Shown here: positions 26,492 through 33,726 of the stretch, piece by piece
How positions within the stretch are numbered: position 1 is the stretch's first letter
Layout: every line of letters begins with the position of its first letter
DNA from: Bacteroides sp.
GTDB lineage: Bacteria; Bacteroidota; Bacteroidia; Bacteroidales; Bacteroidaceae
Assembly (NCBI GenBank): GCA_017992695.1
Contig: JAGOOC010000022.1
Span: 1-44,966 of the forward strand
Length of the DNA: 44,966 bases
Reading direction: 5' to 3'
The notes under the pieces: generated by a model
Database searches by the model: none
What the model saw: the letters and a program-made list of their open reading frames with translations, nothing else
Told to the model about the DNA's origin: nothing
Position numbers and translations under genes: made by a program

Positions 26492-27874
26492 ATGAAAACC
26501 AAGACACTGCTGGCATCCATAGCGATGCTTCTTTTCGGGATCGCCCTCTCGGCGCAGAACGTAGCTGGCCTATGGTCGGGTACCTTACAATTACCCACGG
26601 GAAAGCTCAGGATTGTTTTTCACCTTTCCCCCCAAGGAGATGGCTACACTGCCACCATGGACAGCCCCGATCAGGGAGCTAAAGGAATACCTGTTACTCA
26701 AGCTACCTTCACCCCTCCTACGCTCACTCTCGAAATCGCTTCAGCTCAAATCAAATACACAGGTACTTACGAGAATGGTCTATTCAAAGGCACTTTCGTG
26801 CAAGGAGGTTTCTCGCTTCCGCTTGAACTGTCAAAAAGCGTTGAAAGCGTTCAAAGCAATCGCCCACAGGAACCTCTCGCTCCCTACCCTTATCGTTCGG
26901 AGGAGGTGACCTTCGCAAACCAGAAAGCAGGGATCAAGTTGGCCGGTACATTGACTTTACCGCAAACGGGAAGTAACTTTCCGGTGGCTGTGCTCATTAC
27001 AGGCAGTGGCAAACAGAACAGAGATGAGGAGCTCCTGGGGCACAAACCGTTCTTAGTCATTGCCGATTACCTGACCCGAAACGGAATAGCCGTATTGCGT
27101 TACGATGATCGCGGAGTTGCGCAATCAACCGGTGACTTTGCTTCGGCTACTTCGGCCGACTTTGCCGAGGATGCTGCAAGTGCAGTGGCCTACCTCAAAA
27201 CCAGAAAGGAGATTAATCCGAAAAAGATCGGGCTGATTGGTCACAGCGAAGGAGGCTTGATTGCTCCAATGGTTGCTTCGACGTCGAAAGAGGTAAGCTT
27301 CATCGTTTTGCTGGCCGGAATAGGGATCAAAGGAGATGAGTTACTATTGCTCCAGAAGAAACGGCTTGAAGAGCAGATGGGCTTTAACCCGATGCAGGTA
27401 GCAGCCTCGGGGCAGTTTATGGCAAGTGCTTACGAGCTTATCACACAGACTACCGGAAACGGAGCTTCTTTACGCGATTCGGTTACCCAATACCTCACCG
27501 ATGCATCGAAAGGCACGCTGACAAACCAACTGTGTGCTGCTCTTGCACAACAGATTACCACGCCCTGGTTTGTGTACCTATTGCGCACTGACCCTGCGGT
27601 GTACCTGCGCCAAGTAAGATGCCCGGTGCTGGCACTAAACGGTAGCAAAGACCTGCAAGTTCCTGCCAAAGAGAACCTGGAACGCATTCAAACCAGCATA
27701 AAAAGCAATGGGAACAAACAAGTTACTACGTTGGAGTTGGAAAACCTGAACCATCTCTTTCAGGAGTGCACCACGGGACTGCCTGCCGAATATGCAACCA
27801 TCGAACAGACTTGTTCGCCCAAGATGCTCGAAGTCCTGAGCGAGTGGCTTCGTAAAACATTGCAGCTTCGCTAA
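26492..27874 (+). CDS. Secreted alpha/beta hydrolase (serine esterase/peptidase-like)
   Basis: The 460-aa protein begins with a signal peptide (MKTKTLLASIAMLLFGIALS, then AQ). A small beta-sandwich-like N-terminal domain follows (about 25-125, GLWSGTLQLPTGKLRIVFHL). The alpha/beta hydrolase domain (about 140-460) has FPVAVLITGSGKQNRD for the oxyanion region, VLRYDDRGVAQSTGDF, the nucleophile elbow GHSEGG with Ser252, LNGSKDLQVPA around the acid residue and a late NHLFQ histidine. The triad is therefore complete. The substrate is unknown; related Bacteroides proteins are annotated as esterases or dipeptidyl peptidase-like. It converges on mutS, with a large hairpin between. Confidence 0.9.
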   Translation: MKTKTLLASIAMLLFGIALSAQNVAGLWSGTLQLPTGKLRIVFHLSPQGDGYTATMDSPDQGAKGIPVTQATFTPPTLTLEIASAQIKYTGTYENGLFKGTFVQGGFSLPLELSKSVESVQSNRPQEPLAPYPYRSEEVTFANQKAGIKLAGTLTLPQTGSNFPVAVLITGSGKQNRDEELLGHKPFLVIADYLTRNGIAVLRYDDRGVAQSTGDFASATSADFAEDAASAVAYLKTRKEINPKKIGLIGHSEGGLIAPMVASTSKEVSFIVLLAGIGIKGDELLLLQKKRLEEQMGFNPMQVAASGQFMASAYELITQTTGNGASLRDSVTQYLTDASKGTLTNQLCAALAQQITTPWFVYLLRTDPAVYLRQVRCPVLALNGSKDLQVPAKENLERIQTSIKSNGNKQVTTLELENLNHLFQECTTGLPAEYATIEQTCSPKMLEVLSEWLRKTLQLR

Positions 27875-27905
27875 AGAGAGTAACGCAAAAACGCAAAGGG
27901 AAGTA

Positions 27906-27960
27906 ATATAAAGAAGATTGTGAAGGGGAATTTATTTCCCCTTCACAATCTTCTTTATAT
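27906..27960. repeat. Perfect 25-bp inverted repeat containing the last codons of mutS
   Basis: Left arm 27906-27930 and right arm 27936-27960 are exact complements around a 5-nt loop (TTTAT). The right arm and loop encode the C-terminal residues of MutS (DIKKIVKGK and stop), so the left arm is a mirror copy of coding sequence. It probably acts as a two-way transcript end for the convergent hydrolase and mutS genes, although neither side has a long T-run. Confidence 0.85.
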
Positions 27961-30565
27961 CATTCAGTTTATTCAGAGCCTCTATGGGTGTCAGGTTATT
28001 CACATCGAGGTTCAGTATCTCGTCGCGTATCTGGCACAGGATGGGGTCATCGAGTTGAAAGAAACTTAACTGCATGCCGTCGCGCCGTTCGCTCACCTCC
28101 TTCAAAGGCTTGCCCGAAACACCTTGTTGGCGGTTGTCTGCCTCCAGTTGCTTCAAGATATCGCTGGCACGCTTCACAATGCTCTTGGGCATACCCGCCA
28201 TCTTAGCCACATGAATACCGAAGGAGTGTTCGCTACCTCCCCGTTCGAGCTTACGCACGAAAATCACTTTATTATCCACCTCTTTCACCGACACGTTATA
28301 GTTCTTGATGCGTTTGAACGACTTCTCCATCTCATTCAGCTCGTGATAGTGAGTAGCAAAGAGCGTGCGTGCTTTGGCTTTCGGATGTTCGTGGATATGC
28401 TCTACGATGGCCCAAGCGATAGAGATACCGTCGTAGGTAGAGGTTCCTCGACCCAGTTCGTCAAACAGAATAAGGCTTCGCGAAGAGACGTTGTTTAGGA
28501 TATCAGCCGCTTCGTTCATCTCGACCATAAAGGTGGATTCGCCTACCGAAATATTATCGCTTGCTCCTACCCGGGTAAAGATCTTATCGACCATACCAAT
28601 CTGAGCACGCTCGGCCGGAACAAACGAACCGATCTGCGCCAACAGGGTAATGAGTGCAGTTTGGCGAAGCAGTGCCGACTTACCCGCCATGTTCGGACCG
28701 GTAATGATGATAATTTGCTGCGACGCACTATCCAGCATCACATCGTTGGCAATGTACTTCTCGCCTATCGGGAGTTGCTTCTCAATCACCGGGTGGCGCC
28801 CTTGACGAATATCGAGCACATCGCTATCCTCAATAATCGGGCGAATGTAACGGTTCTCGTGAGCCACATTAGCAAAAGAGAGCAGACAGTCGATACGCGC
28901 GATCTGATTGGCATTAATCTGTATGGCCGGGATGAACTCGCTCAACGCCTGCACCAGTTCGTTATAGAGCCGCGTTTCGAGTACCAGAATCTTGTCTTCC
29001 GCACCCAATATCTTCTCTTCATACTCTTTCAACTCCTGCGTGATGTATCGTTCGGCATTGACTAATGTCTGTTTGCGTATCCACTCTTGAGGCACTTTGT
29101 CTTTGTGCAGGTTGCGCACCTCGATGAAGTAACCAAACACACCGTTGTAACCAATCTTCAAACTTGGAATGCCGGTCAGTTCACTTTCGCGCTGCTGTAT
29201 TTTCAGCAGGTAATCTTTGCCCGAGTAGGCGATCTGCCGCAGTTCGTCCAGTTCGGCATTAACGCCGTTCTTAATCACCCCTCCTTTATTAATCAGCAGC
29301 GGTGGGTCATTGTTAATCTCTTTATCAATCTGTCCACGAATGGCGAGGCAAAGGTTCAACTGCTCACCGATCCGGTTCAAACTGGCATTGTCGGCTTGCA
29401 AACAGGCCTCCTTAATGGGTTCGATGGCCTGCAAAGCAACCTTCAACTGCACCACCTCGCGAGGTGACACACGCCCAACGGCCACTTTCGAGATGATGCG
29501 CTCCAAGTCGCCTATCAGGTGCAGCTGCTCTTCGATTAGCGCTTTGAAGCCTGGCTGACGGAAGAAATACTCCACTACATTCAAGCGGTCGTTGATGGGC
29601 TTCTCCTCTTTCAGCGGAAAGACCATCCAACGCTTCAGCAAACGAGCACCCATGGGGCTGATGGTTCGGTCGATAACGTTAAGCAAACTGCTTCCGCCAT
29701 CGTTCATGGTTCCAATCAGCTCGAGGCTGCGCACGGTAAACTTATCCAAACGCACGTACTTATCCTCCTCAATGCGCGACAGCGAGGTGATGTGTCCAAT
29801 CTGCGTATGTTGCGTCATCGTGAGGTACTGAAGGATGGCACCCGAAGCGATGATTCCGTTTTTCAACGGCTCTACTCCAAATCCCTTGAGGCTCTTCGTT
29901 TCAAAATGCTTCAGCAGCTTCTCGCGCGCGCTGGTTTCGGTGAAAATCCAGTCGTCGAGCTCGAAAGTAAAGAACTTGCTTCCGAAATTTCCTTCGAACA
30001 TACCCCGTTTGCCTCTTTCGAAAAGCACCTCCTTGGGGGCAAAATTACTCAGCAGCTTGTCCACGTAGTCGAAGGTTCCCTCAGCCGTCATGAACTCGCC
30101 CGTCGAAATATCAAGAAAGGCCACACCGCATCCCGTTTTACTGAAATGCACTGCAGCCAGAAAGTTATTTTCTTTGTAATTAAGTATATTGTCATTGATA
30201 GAAACACCCGGAGTAACCAGTTCGGTAATGCCCCGCTTCACCAGCTTCTTGGTCAGTTTGGGGTCTTCGAGCTGATCGCAGATAGCTACACGCTTCCCTG
30301 CCCGGATAAGTTTGGGCAGATACGTATCGAGCGCATGGTGTGGAAAACCGGCCATCTCGACACTCTTTCCTTTCCCATTAGCGCGCTTGGTTAGGGTGAT
30401 ACCGAGTATTTCGGCAGCAATGACGGCATCGGTCGAATAGGTTTCGTAGAAGTCTCCGCACCTGAATAACATCACCGCATCGGGGTGCTTGGCCTTCAGT
30501 TCGACGAACTGCTTCATCATAGGCGTCAGTTCTATATCGTTATATCCTGTCGTCTTCTCTTTCAT
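27932..30565 (-). CDS. mutS: DNA mismatch repair protein MutS
   Basis: MutS recognises base mismatches and small loops and recruits MutL. The 877-aa protein is full length. Domain I has [28 protein letters not shown] with the mismatch-contacting Phe and Glu pattern (FRCGDFYE, against FxxGxFYE in the family). The connector, core and clamp regions follow, then the ATPase with Walker [16 protein letters not shown], the conserved [14 protein letters not shown], Walker [17 protein letters not shown] and [10 protein letters not shown]-terminal helix-turn-helix tail is present. A good promoter lies upstream. Its 3' end is built into the hairpin at 27906-27960. Confidence 0.98.
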   Translation of the reverse strand: MKEKTTGYNDIELTPMMKQFVELKAKHPDAVMLFRCGDFYETYSTDAVIAAEILGITLTKRANGKGKSVEMAGFPHHALDTYLPKLIRAGKRVAICDQLEDPKLTKKLVKRGITELVTPGVSINDNILNYKENNFLAAVHFSKTGCGVAFLDISTGEFMTAEGTFDYVDKLLSNFAPKEVLFERGKRGMFEGNFGSKFFTFELDDWIFTETSAREKLLKHFETKSLKGFGVEPLKNGIIASGAILQYLTMTQHTQIGHITSLSRIEEDKYVRLDKFTVRSLELIGTMNDGGSSLLNVIDRTISPMGARLLKRWMVFPLKEEKPINDRLNVVEYFFRQPGFKALIEEQLHLIGDLERIISKVAVGRVSPREVVQLKVALQAIEPIKEACLQADNASLNRIGEQLNLCLAIRGQIDKEINNDPPLLINKGGVIKNGVNAELDELRQIAYSGKDYLLKIQQRESELTGIPSLKIGYNGVFGYFIEVRNLHKDKVPQEWIRKQTLVNAERYITQELKEYEEKILGAEDKILVLETRLYNELVQALSEFIPAIQINANQIARIDCLLSFANVAHENRYIRPIIEDSDVLDIRQGRHPVIEKQLPIGEKYIANDVMLDSASQQIIIITGPNMAGKSALLRQTALITLLAQIGSFVPAERAQIGMVDKIFTRVGASDNISVGESTFMVEMNEAADILNNVSSRSLILFDELGRGTSTYDGISIAWAIVEHIHEHPKAKARTLFATHYHELNEMEKSFKRIKNYNVSVKEVDNKVIFVRKLERGGSEHSFGIHVAKMAGMPKSIVKRASDILKQLEADNRQQGVSGKPLKEVSERRDGMQLSFFQLDDPILCQIRDEILNLDVNNLTPIEALNKLNDIKKIVKGK

Positions 30566-30589
30566 ATTAAAATTGCATCGTTAAGAAGA

Positions 30590-30597
30590 CAAAGATA
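30590..30597 (-). promoter_or_regulatory. mutS promoter, -7 element
   Basis: The minus strand reads TATCTTTG, an exact -7 consensus, 24 bp before the mutS start codon. Confidence 0.7.
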
Positions 30598-30787
30598 CAG
30601 ATTTCTACCTTATCATGCCGCAACGGGGTGGTACTTATTACCTATTTTATAAATTACACCTTTATCCGCCGATGCGGAATGAACGGAGCAACTTTCAAGT
30701 GACATCACAGACCTTGTCGTATAGTTCTTAACAACCTACATGTTTTTCTTAAAGCATGTTATAAAACAGCTGTTTTTATTTGTTTTG

Positions 30788-30818
30788 TTTGGAGATTTGT
30801 TCAAAAGCCGTATCTTTG
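30788..30818 (+). promoter_or_regulatory. Promoter of small RNA copy A
   Basis: TTTG (30788-30791), 19 bp, then TATCTTTG (30811-30818) followed by CA: an exact Bacteroides promoter. The same elements and the same 19-bp spacing are kept in all three copies. Confidence 0.88.
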
Positions 30819-30822
30819 CACT

Positions 30823-30886
30823 GTGTTTTTCATAGTATTAGATTTAAGGTTAACAAAGGTTGGAGCAAGGCGTTGCTCCTTTTTTT
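30823..30886 (+). ncRNA. Putative small RNA, copy A (about 64 nt)
   Basis: The transcript would start about 5 nt after the -7 element and end at the T-run. It contains CATAGTATTAGATTTAAGG and TTAACAAAGGTT, then the terminator hairpin. No ORF with a start codon and useful length is present. The sequence is nearly invariant between copies, which points to function in RNA. The RNA end overlaps, antisense, the stop codon of the GH92 gene (30885-30887). I recall related promoter-plus-hairpin units across Bacteroides genomes but cannot verify their membership here. Confidence 0.75.
30862..30886 (+). terminator. Intrinsic terminator of small RNA copy A
   Basis: GGAGCAA (30862-30868) and TTGCTCC (30873-30879) form a perfect 7-bp stem with a GGCG loop, followed by seven T residues (30880-30886). 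Confidence 0.92.
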
Positions 30887-33083
30887 ATTTTATACCCTTT
30901 GCTTTCGGGCTGGCTTTCATGATATAAACCAGCGTTCCTCCTTTTACAATCTCCGAGTGATCGATATAATTCTTCTTATACAGTTTACCGTTCAGGTATA
31001 TCTTATCCACGTATTTATTCTCTTTCGATAGTCCCTGCGCCTCGATGGTGAAGGTTTTTCCGTTGGGCAGTTGCAGTACAAACTTGGGCATCTGCGGTGC
31101 ACCGAACACGTATTGTCCACTAACGGGGTCGACCGGATAGAAGCCCATGGCCGATAGCATATACCAAGCCGACATCTGTCCGCAGTCGTCGTTGCCGCAA
31201 AGGCCATCGGGTTTATTGAGGTATTGGGTATCAAAAATCTGACGCACCAACTCTTGTGTACGTTCGGGGCGACCGGCCAACGCGTACAGATAGGTGATGT
31301 GATGGCTGGGCTCGTTGCCGTGCGCATACTGCCCAATCAATCCCGTCACATCCGCGAGAGAACTTTTTAGCTCCATCGTAAAGAGCGAATCAAGCTTGTT
31401 GAGGAAGGGCTTCTCACCACCCATCAACTTGATCAATCCTTTTACATCATGTTGCACATGCCAGGTATATTGCCAAGCGTTCCCTTCGGTATAGTCACCA
31501 CCCGAACTTTCGGCATGCGCCAAGTCACTGGGGTTGAAAGGCGTTTTCCAGCTTCCGTCGCTGTTGCGAGGGCGCATAAACTTAGTTGAAGGGTCGAAAA
31601 GATTTTTATAGAAATCGGCACGGCGAGCAAAGTAAGCCGCGTCTTCTTTCTTACCCATCAGTCGCGCCATATCGGAGGCGGCATAATCATCGTATACCGA
31701 CTCTAAGGTCGAAGAGACCGACTCGGCAGGTGTTTTATCGGCAGGCAGGTAGCCATACTTCATATAGTCTTCCCAGTTCGATTTCAGCTTGTGCGAAACG
31801 GTCTGTGTCTGCTTAATGGCAGCGAAAGCGCGTTCGGCATCGAACCCACGGAAGCCTTTGTGATAGGCCTCGGCCACAATAGAAACGGCATGATTGCCCA
31901 CCATGCAGTAATTCTCTTGTCCCCACAACGCCCAGATAGGCAGGAAGCCTTGTACCTCGGCCTGCGAAACCATCGAACGAACAAACCCATCTACTTTATC
32001 GGGCACCATGAGTGTATAAAAAGGATGGGCAGCGCGATAAGTATCCCAACAAGAGAACGTGGAGAAAAACTCTCCTCCTTCGGCTTTGGCCAGCTCGTGC
32101 TTGGCGTTCCGGTACGCTCCATCCACATCGGCAATGTTATTGGGCTGTATCAGGGTGTGGTAAAATGCGGTGTAGAAGTTCGCCATTTCATCGGGCGTTC
32201 CTTCCATTTCAATACGAGAAAGGTAGCCGTTCCAATGCTTGTCGGCAGCAGCCACCACCTTGTCAAAACCCCAATCGGGAAGTTCTACCGTTAAATTACG
32301 CATTGCTCCCTCTATAGAAGCCGATGAGAGCGCTACTTTCATCTCTAACGTTTCGCCGGCCTTCATTTCAAAGGAGAGCAACATTTTATTGCCACGCTCT
32401 GTATCGAGCAAAGGGAGGTTTGCCATCCGTGTCATGGGGCGGTTAAAGGTCATCACAAAATAGACATCCTTGGTTACCCACACACTGTTGCGGATATGGC
32501 CCGAAAGGGTGTGGTCATTCTCCCAGTTTACTTCGCAGGCCAATACGTGCGAGTGATACTGCTTCTCGTTCCACGCCGGACCGTGTTGCAAATCGACCAA
32601 TACAGAAGCCGAATCAGCTTTCTGATACGTATACCGATGGTAAGCAACATGAGGCGTGGCGGTGAGTTCGGCCTTTACGCCGGGCTCGTCGAGCATCACG
32701 GTGTAGTAGCCGGGGCGTGCGCTCTCGGTCTCCTTACGAAACGAACTGCGATAATCTTTTCGGTTCTTATTGGCTGTAACGGGCATCACAAGGATATCGC
32801 CCAAATCCATACAGCCGGTTCCATTGAGGTGAGTCTGGGTGAATCCCCAGATACGAGTATCTTTATAAATATACTCCGCGCAGTAATTCCACCCCACTGC
32901 ACCCGTTACCGGACTGGTTTGTATCAATCCGAAGGGAACACAGGCTCCGGGAAAAGTATGACCGTTGTCGGCCGCACCAATGAAAGGGTTTACATACTGT
33001 GTATAGCTCTTCTGTGCGAAGACACCAAGCGAAATGGCACTCATGGCCAGCATGAGAAAACCGGTCTTTAGCATTGATTTCAT
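30885..33083 (-). CDS. GH92-family alpha-mannosidase
   Basis: GH92 enzymes are calcium-dependent inverting exo-alpha-mannosidases that trim high-mannose N-glycans or yeast mannan. The start is set at 33083 (MKSMLKTGFLMLAMSAISLG, signal peptide); a longer frame from 33119 would lie on the promoter. The protein is 732 aa. Seen are YVNPFIGAADNGHTFPGACVPFGLIQTSP, here cited only as the typical N-terminal block, WDTYRAAHPFYTLM, GQENYCMVGNHAVSI and the C-terminal GNDDCGQMSAWYMLSAMGF, which carries catalytic and Ca-binding residues of the family. A periplasmic location is likely. It forms part of an N-glycan degrading island. Its last codons (KGIK, stop) lie in the tail of repeat copy A. Confidence 0.95.
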   Translation of the reverse strand: MKSMLKTGFLMLAMSAISLGVFAQKSYTQYVNPFIGAADNGHTFPGACVPFGLIQTSPVTGAVGWNYCAEYIYKDTRIWGFTQTHLNGTGCMDLGDILVMPVTANKNRKDYRSSFRKETESARPGYYTVMLDEPGVKAELTATPHVAYHRYTYQKADSASVLVDLQHGPAWNEKQYHSHVLACEVNWENDHTLSGHIRNSVWVTKDVYFVMTFNRPMTRMANLPLLDTERGNKMLLSFEMKAGETLEMKVALSSASIEGAMRNLTVELPDWGFDKVVAAADKHWNGYLSRIEMEGTPDEMANFYTAFYHTLIQPNNIADVDGAYRNAKHELAKAEGGEFFSTFSCWDTYRAAHPFYTLMVPDKVDGFVRSMVSQAEVQGFLPIWALWGQENYCMVGNHAVSIVAEAYHKGFRGFDAERAFAAIKQTQTVSHKLKSNWEDYMKYGYLPADKTPAESVSSTLESVYDDYAASDMARLMGKKEDAAYFARRADFYKNLFDPSTKFMRPRNSDGSWKTPFNPSDLAHAESSGGDYTEGNAWQYTWHVQHDVKGLIKLMGGEKPFLNKLDSLFTMELKSSLADVTGLIGQYAHGNEPSHHITYLYALAGRPERTQELVRQIFDTQYLNKPDGLCGNDDCGQMSAWYMLSAMGFYPVDPVSGQYVFGAPQMPKFVLQLPNGKTFTIEAQGLSKENKYVDKIYLNGKLYKKNYIDHSEIVKGGTLVYIMKASPKAKGIK

Positions 33084-33116
33084 CTTATTGTTTATTATTG
33101 CTGTTAGATTCGGTAA

Positions 33117-33147
33117 CAAAAATAATTTTTAAAGCTGACACTGGCAA
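33117..33147 (-). promoter_or_regulatory. Promoter of the GH92 gene
   Basis: On the minus strand, TTGC (33144-33147), 19 bp, then TATTTTTG (33117-33124). This is the same pairing as in the fumarate reductase promoter. It places the transcript start downstream of 33117 and so supports the start codon at 33083. Confidence 0.65.
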
Positions 33148-33280
33148 CAAAACCCTTCACTAAGATAGTGAAGGAGTTATAAAAGAGTAGATGCGCCAGC
33201 CCCAAGGAGCCGTCCATTCCTTAATAACCTACACAGAGTTCTTAAAGCATGTTATAAAACACCTGTTTTTATTTGTTTTA

Positions 33281-33311
33281 TTTGGAGATTCATTCAAAAC
33301 CCGTATCTTTG
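33281..33311 (+). promoter_or_regulatory. Promoter of small RNA copy B
   Basis: TTTG (33281-33284), 19 bp, TATCTTTG (33304-33311), then CA. Confidence 0.88.
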
Positions 33312-33315
33312 CACT

Positions 33316-33378
33316 GTGTTTTTCATAGTATTAGATTTAAGGTTAACAAAGGTTGGAGCAAAGCGTTGCTCCTTTTTT
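33316..33378 (+). ncRNA. Putative small RNA, copy B (about 63 nt)
   Basis: The transcript body is the same as in copy A except for the terminator loop (AGCG against GGCG), a change that keeps the 7-bp stem. That a substitution is tolerated in the loop, while the stem is unchanged in all three copies, supports an RNA structure under selection. Confidence 0.74.
33355..33378 (+). terminator. Intrinsic terminator of small RNA copy B
   Basis: GGAGCAA (33355-33361) pairs with TTGCTCC (33366-33372) around AGCG, followed by six T residues. Confidence 0.92.
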
Positions 33379-33520
33379 CATTTTACACCCTCCCATTTCT
33401 CATTCGAATACCTACACATAGCACGCTCTGGCGTAGATTTTGCCAATATACCATGCTTCGCAAAACAGGAAGCTCCCTTCTTATCGAAAACCCAATTGGG
33501 CCATACCTCACTTCCACTTC
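33376..33520 (-). pseudogene. Possible gene remnant closed by cassette copy B
   Basis: On the minus strand a stop-free frame of about 45 codons ends at a TGA in the tail of copy B. It reads SEVWPNWVFDKKGASCFAK, then HGILAKSTPERAMCRYSNEK and WEGVK. No start codon of good context or known family was recognised. Its ending (GVK, stop) matches the GIK ending of the two intact genes that converge on copies A and C, so it may be the last part of a deleted gene. It could also be chance. Confidence 0.3.
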
Positions 33521-33628
33521 ATTCATTTAACGAAAATAATCAAACGATCTCAAAATAGAGAGAAAATCTTAATAACCCACACCGAGTTCTTAAAGCATGT
33601 TATAAAACAGCTCTTTTTATTTGCTTTA

Positions 33629-33659
33629 TTTGGAGATTTATCCGAAAGCCGTATCTTTG
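33629..33659 (+). promoter_or_regulatory. Promoter of small RNA copy C
   Basis: TTTG (33629-33632), 19 bp, TATCTTTG (33652-33659), then CA. Confidence 0.88.
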
Positions 33660-33663
33660 CACT

Positions 33664-33726
33664 GTGTTTTTCATAGTATTAGATTTAAGGTTAACAAAGG
33701 TTGGAGCAAGGCGTTGCTCCTTTTTT
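33664..33726 (+). ncRNA. Putative small RNA, copy C (about 63 nt)
   Basis: The transcribed part equals copy A through the terminator. The RNA 3' end touches the stop codon of the sulfatase gene on the other strand (33726-33728), so read-through of sulfatase mRNA would be fully complementary to it. Confidence 0.75.
33703..33726 (+). terminator. Intrinsic terminator of small RNA copy C
   Basis: GGAGCAA (33703-33709) pairs with TTGCTCC (33714-33720) around GGCG, followed by six T residues. Confidence 0.92.

Larger units (their letters stand above)
30566..30884. other. Intergenic region upstream of mutS, half filled by small-RNA cassette copy A
   Basis: The first part holds the mutS promoter (30590-30597). 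From 30601 to about 30727 nothing recognisable was found. The rest (30728 onward) is the repeat cassette described separately. Confidence 0.6.
30728..30897 (+). repeat. Small-RNA cassette, copy A
   Basis: This is one of three near-identical units of about 170 bp (others at 33221 and 33569). The shared parts in order are a TTAAnAACCnACA start, CTTAAAGCATGTTATAAAAC, a palindrome AAAACAGCTGTTTT (perfect only here, 30763-30776), a promoter, the transcribed part, a terminator and an ATTTTATACCCT tail. The tail runs into the end of the GH92 gene on the other strand. Confidence 0.9.
33221..33391 (+). repeat. Small-RNA cassette, copy B
   Basis: Near-identical to copies A and C, beginning TTAATAACCTACACAGAG and ending ATTTTACACCCT. 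The upstream palindrome is broken by one change (ACAC CTGT in place of ACAG CTGT). Unlike A and C, no intact gene converges on it. Confidence 0.9.
33084..33725. other. Intergenic region carrying small-RNA cassette copies B and C and a decayed frame
   Basis: This stretch separates the GH92 and sulfatase genes, both on minus. It contains the GH92 promoter (33117-33147), an unremarkable part to about 33220, repeat copy B (33221-33391), a 177-bp spacer with a possible gene remnant on minus, and repeat copy C (33569-33740). Confidence 0.7.

Noticed and set aside
33084-33119. Upstream in-frame extension of the GH92 protein (MLPNLTAIINNK)
   Set aside because: It overlaps the -7 element at 33117-33124 and would place extra residues before a clear signal peptide.
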